Positions 4,957 to 6,082 of a stretch of 6,082 nt of DNA are shown one piece after another. Location: assembly GCA_937898265.1 (NCBI GenBank), contig CALEJM010000084.1, positions 1 through 6,082 on the forward strand, given 5' to 3'. Source of the DNA: an uncultured Porphyromonadaceae bacterium (lineage in GTDB: Bacteria; Bacteroidota; Bacteroidia; Bacteroidales; Paludibacteraceae). Made by a program: the position numbers and the translations under genes. The notes beneath the pieces were generated by a model. The model searched no databases. It saw only the letters and a list, made by a program, of their open reading frames with translations, and was not told where the DNA came from. How positions within the stretch are numbered: the first letter of the stretch is position 1; each line of letters opens with the position of its first letter.

Positions 4957-6082
4957 TCAATTATTTTTTTGTGGCCCCGTAAATGTCACATTTCCACCAT
5001 GTTTACCTGATCCTGGGCCTAAAGTTATCAACCAGTCGGCTTTTTGGATTACATGCTCGTTATGCTCAACGACAACTATAGTATGCCCAGCCTCTATCAG
5101 CCTATCGAAGGCATGCATAAGTCTCTCTATATCTGCGGTATGCAACCCAGTTGTGGGCTCATCGAAGATAAAGAAAATGTGCTGTGCCTTGTTGTTTTGC
5201 GACAGATAATACGCCAATTTCACACGTTGGCTCTCTCCGCCGGAGAGTGTGTTGGAACTCTGTCCCATCTTCACATAACCCAGTCCAACGTCAACCAGAG
5301 GAGCGAGTTTTCGTGTAATTCCTATGCATTGTGGATCTTCCGAGAAGAATGTGAGGGCCTCTTCTATCGTCATCTCAAGGATATCATGGATATTCTTTCC
5401 GCGGTATCTTACTTCCAGGATATCCTTCTTGAATCTTGTCCCGTGACACGCCTCGCAAGGCAGTACAAGGTCTGCCATGAACTGCATTGCTATGGTAACA
5501 GTCCCTTCGCCTTTGCATTCAGGACAACGTCCGCCATCTACGTTGAACGAAAAATGTGCTGGAGTATATTCCATCTGCCTTGCCAATGGTTGTTCGGCAA
5601 AGAGTTTCCTTATCTCATCGTATGCCTTCAAATACGTGGCAGGGTTGGATTTTGAAGACTTGCCTATTGGATTCTGGTCAACAAGCTGCACATCGTCCAA
5701 CAGTTTGACCGAACCTGTCAATGTGCTGTAATGTGCTGCCGCCTGTACGGACGTCTCTTTGTCCAAGGCCTTGACAAGGGCATTATATAATACGTCCCGC
5801 ACAAGTGACGACTTGCCTGAACCTGATACGCCAGTGACTGCCGTCATTACGTTAAGCGGGAAACGGACGTCAATGTTCTGCAGGTTATTCTGTGTTGCTC
5901 CTTTTATTTCAATATAGTTGCTTGAGCATCTTGGAGCAACATTGTTGCATTCGTCAAACTCTCCACGCAAGGCTTTTCCTGTGAGAGATGTCGGATGAGC
6001 CATTATCTCTTCCGGAGTTCCAGTGGCGACAATCTCTCCTCCGAGCGAACCTGCCGCAGGACCTATATCTATAATGTAGTCG
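4957..6082 (-). CDS. uvrA: UvrABC excinuclease subunit A (UvrA), C-terminal part
   Basis: UvrA is the DNA-binding ABC ATPase that finds bulky lesions and loads UvrB in nucleotide excision repair. The gene runs off the right edge, and 374 C-terminal residues of a usual ~940 are visible. They start at D-Y-I-I-D-I-G-P, the end of the first ATPase module; an internal ATG at 6003 is not the start. Counting from the first visible residue: Walker A GVSGSGKSS at about 84-92, VDQNPIGKSSKSNPATY at about 134-150, a zinc finger with cysteine pairs CPEC (186/189) and CEAC (209/212), QSSNTLSGGESQR (ABC signature) at about 274-286, Walker B FIFDEPTTGLH at about 304-314, and the switch histidine in VVVEHN near 340. 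All second-module residues are intact. The protein stops soon after GPGSGKHGGNVTFTGP, shorter at the C-terminus than E. coli UvrA. Bacteroidota often have more than one UvrA; which paralogue this is cannot be decided without the N-terminal half. Confidence 0.94.
   Translation of the reverse strand, partial: DYIIDIGPAAGSLGGEIVATGTPEEIMAHPTSLTGKALRGEFDECNNVAPRCSSNYIEIKGATQNNLQNIDVRFPLNVMTAVTGVSGSGKSSLVRDVLYNALVKALDKETSVQAAAHYSTLTGSVKLLDDVQLVDQNPIGKSSKSNPATYLKAYDEIRKLFAEQPLARQMEYTPAHFSFNVDGGRCPECKGEGTVTIAMQFMADLVLPCEACHGTRFKKDILEVRYRGKNIHDILEMTIEEALTFFSEDPQCIGITRKLAPLVDVGLGYVKMGQSSNTLSGGESQRVKLAYYLSQNNKAQHIFFIFDEPTTGLHTADIERLMHAFDRLIEAGHTIVVVEHNEHVIQKADWLITLGPGSGKHGGNVTFTGPQKNN

Noticed and set aside
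5044..5655. 203-codon plus-strand frame opposite uvrA
   Set aside because: It is the antisense of conserved UvrA motifs (ABC signature, Walker B, zinc finger) and has no family resemblance of its own.

Overview
The window looks like a chromosomal stretch from a member of the Bacteroidota, most likely Bacteroidales and Prevotella-like. Four things point there. Two promoters carry the TAnnTTTG -7 box of this phylum, one with a well-spaced TTTG -33 element. No Shine-Dalgarno sequences are apparent before the starts. A YceD/DUF177 gene lies next to rpmF, and the proteins have the aromatic-rich outer-membrane style of the group. The content is mostly housekeeping and cell-envelope genes. I see no insertion sequence, phage gene, CRISPR array or defence system.

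Left end (1-671). The first ~150 bases are antisense to a broken piece of a transketolase N-terminal (thiamine-diphosphate binding) domain. At a 10-bp perfect palindrome (149-158) the sequence switches to the plus strand and becomes the C-terminal half of an Omp85/BamA-TamA-family beta barrel. Neither coding frame continues across the palindrome, so this is a chimeric or rearranged joint: either an assembly or amplification artefact or a genuine inversion breakpoint. Everything left of about 160 should be treated with caution as context.

Plus-strand cluster (150-3824). The order is Omp85 barrel (partial), rsgA (ribosome-assembly GTPase), an uncharacterised signal-peptide-bearing outer-membrane protein, and a membrane histidine kinase. 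They are packed with gaps of 3 and 1 nt and then a 4-nt ATGA overlap, so they are probably one transcript with translational coupling. The barrel protein and kinase form the tightest pair. No response regulator is present in the window.

Plus-strand ribosomal unit (3900-4730). A -7 promoter box precedes a YceD/DUF177 gene, which probably uses a GTG start, followed by rpmF (ribosomal protein L32). A strong intrinsic terminator closes the unit, so plsX, fabH or era do not follow within this transcript.

Minus-strand unit (4769-6082). Reading leftward: the C-terminal ~374 residues of a UvrA excinuclease subunit, a good promoter just past its stop codon, tRNA-Asn(GUU) without an encoded CCA, and that tRNA's own terminator. 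The two transcription units converge, with facing terminators inside about 120 bp. No intergenic stretch exceeds about 150 bases apart from these described elements.
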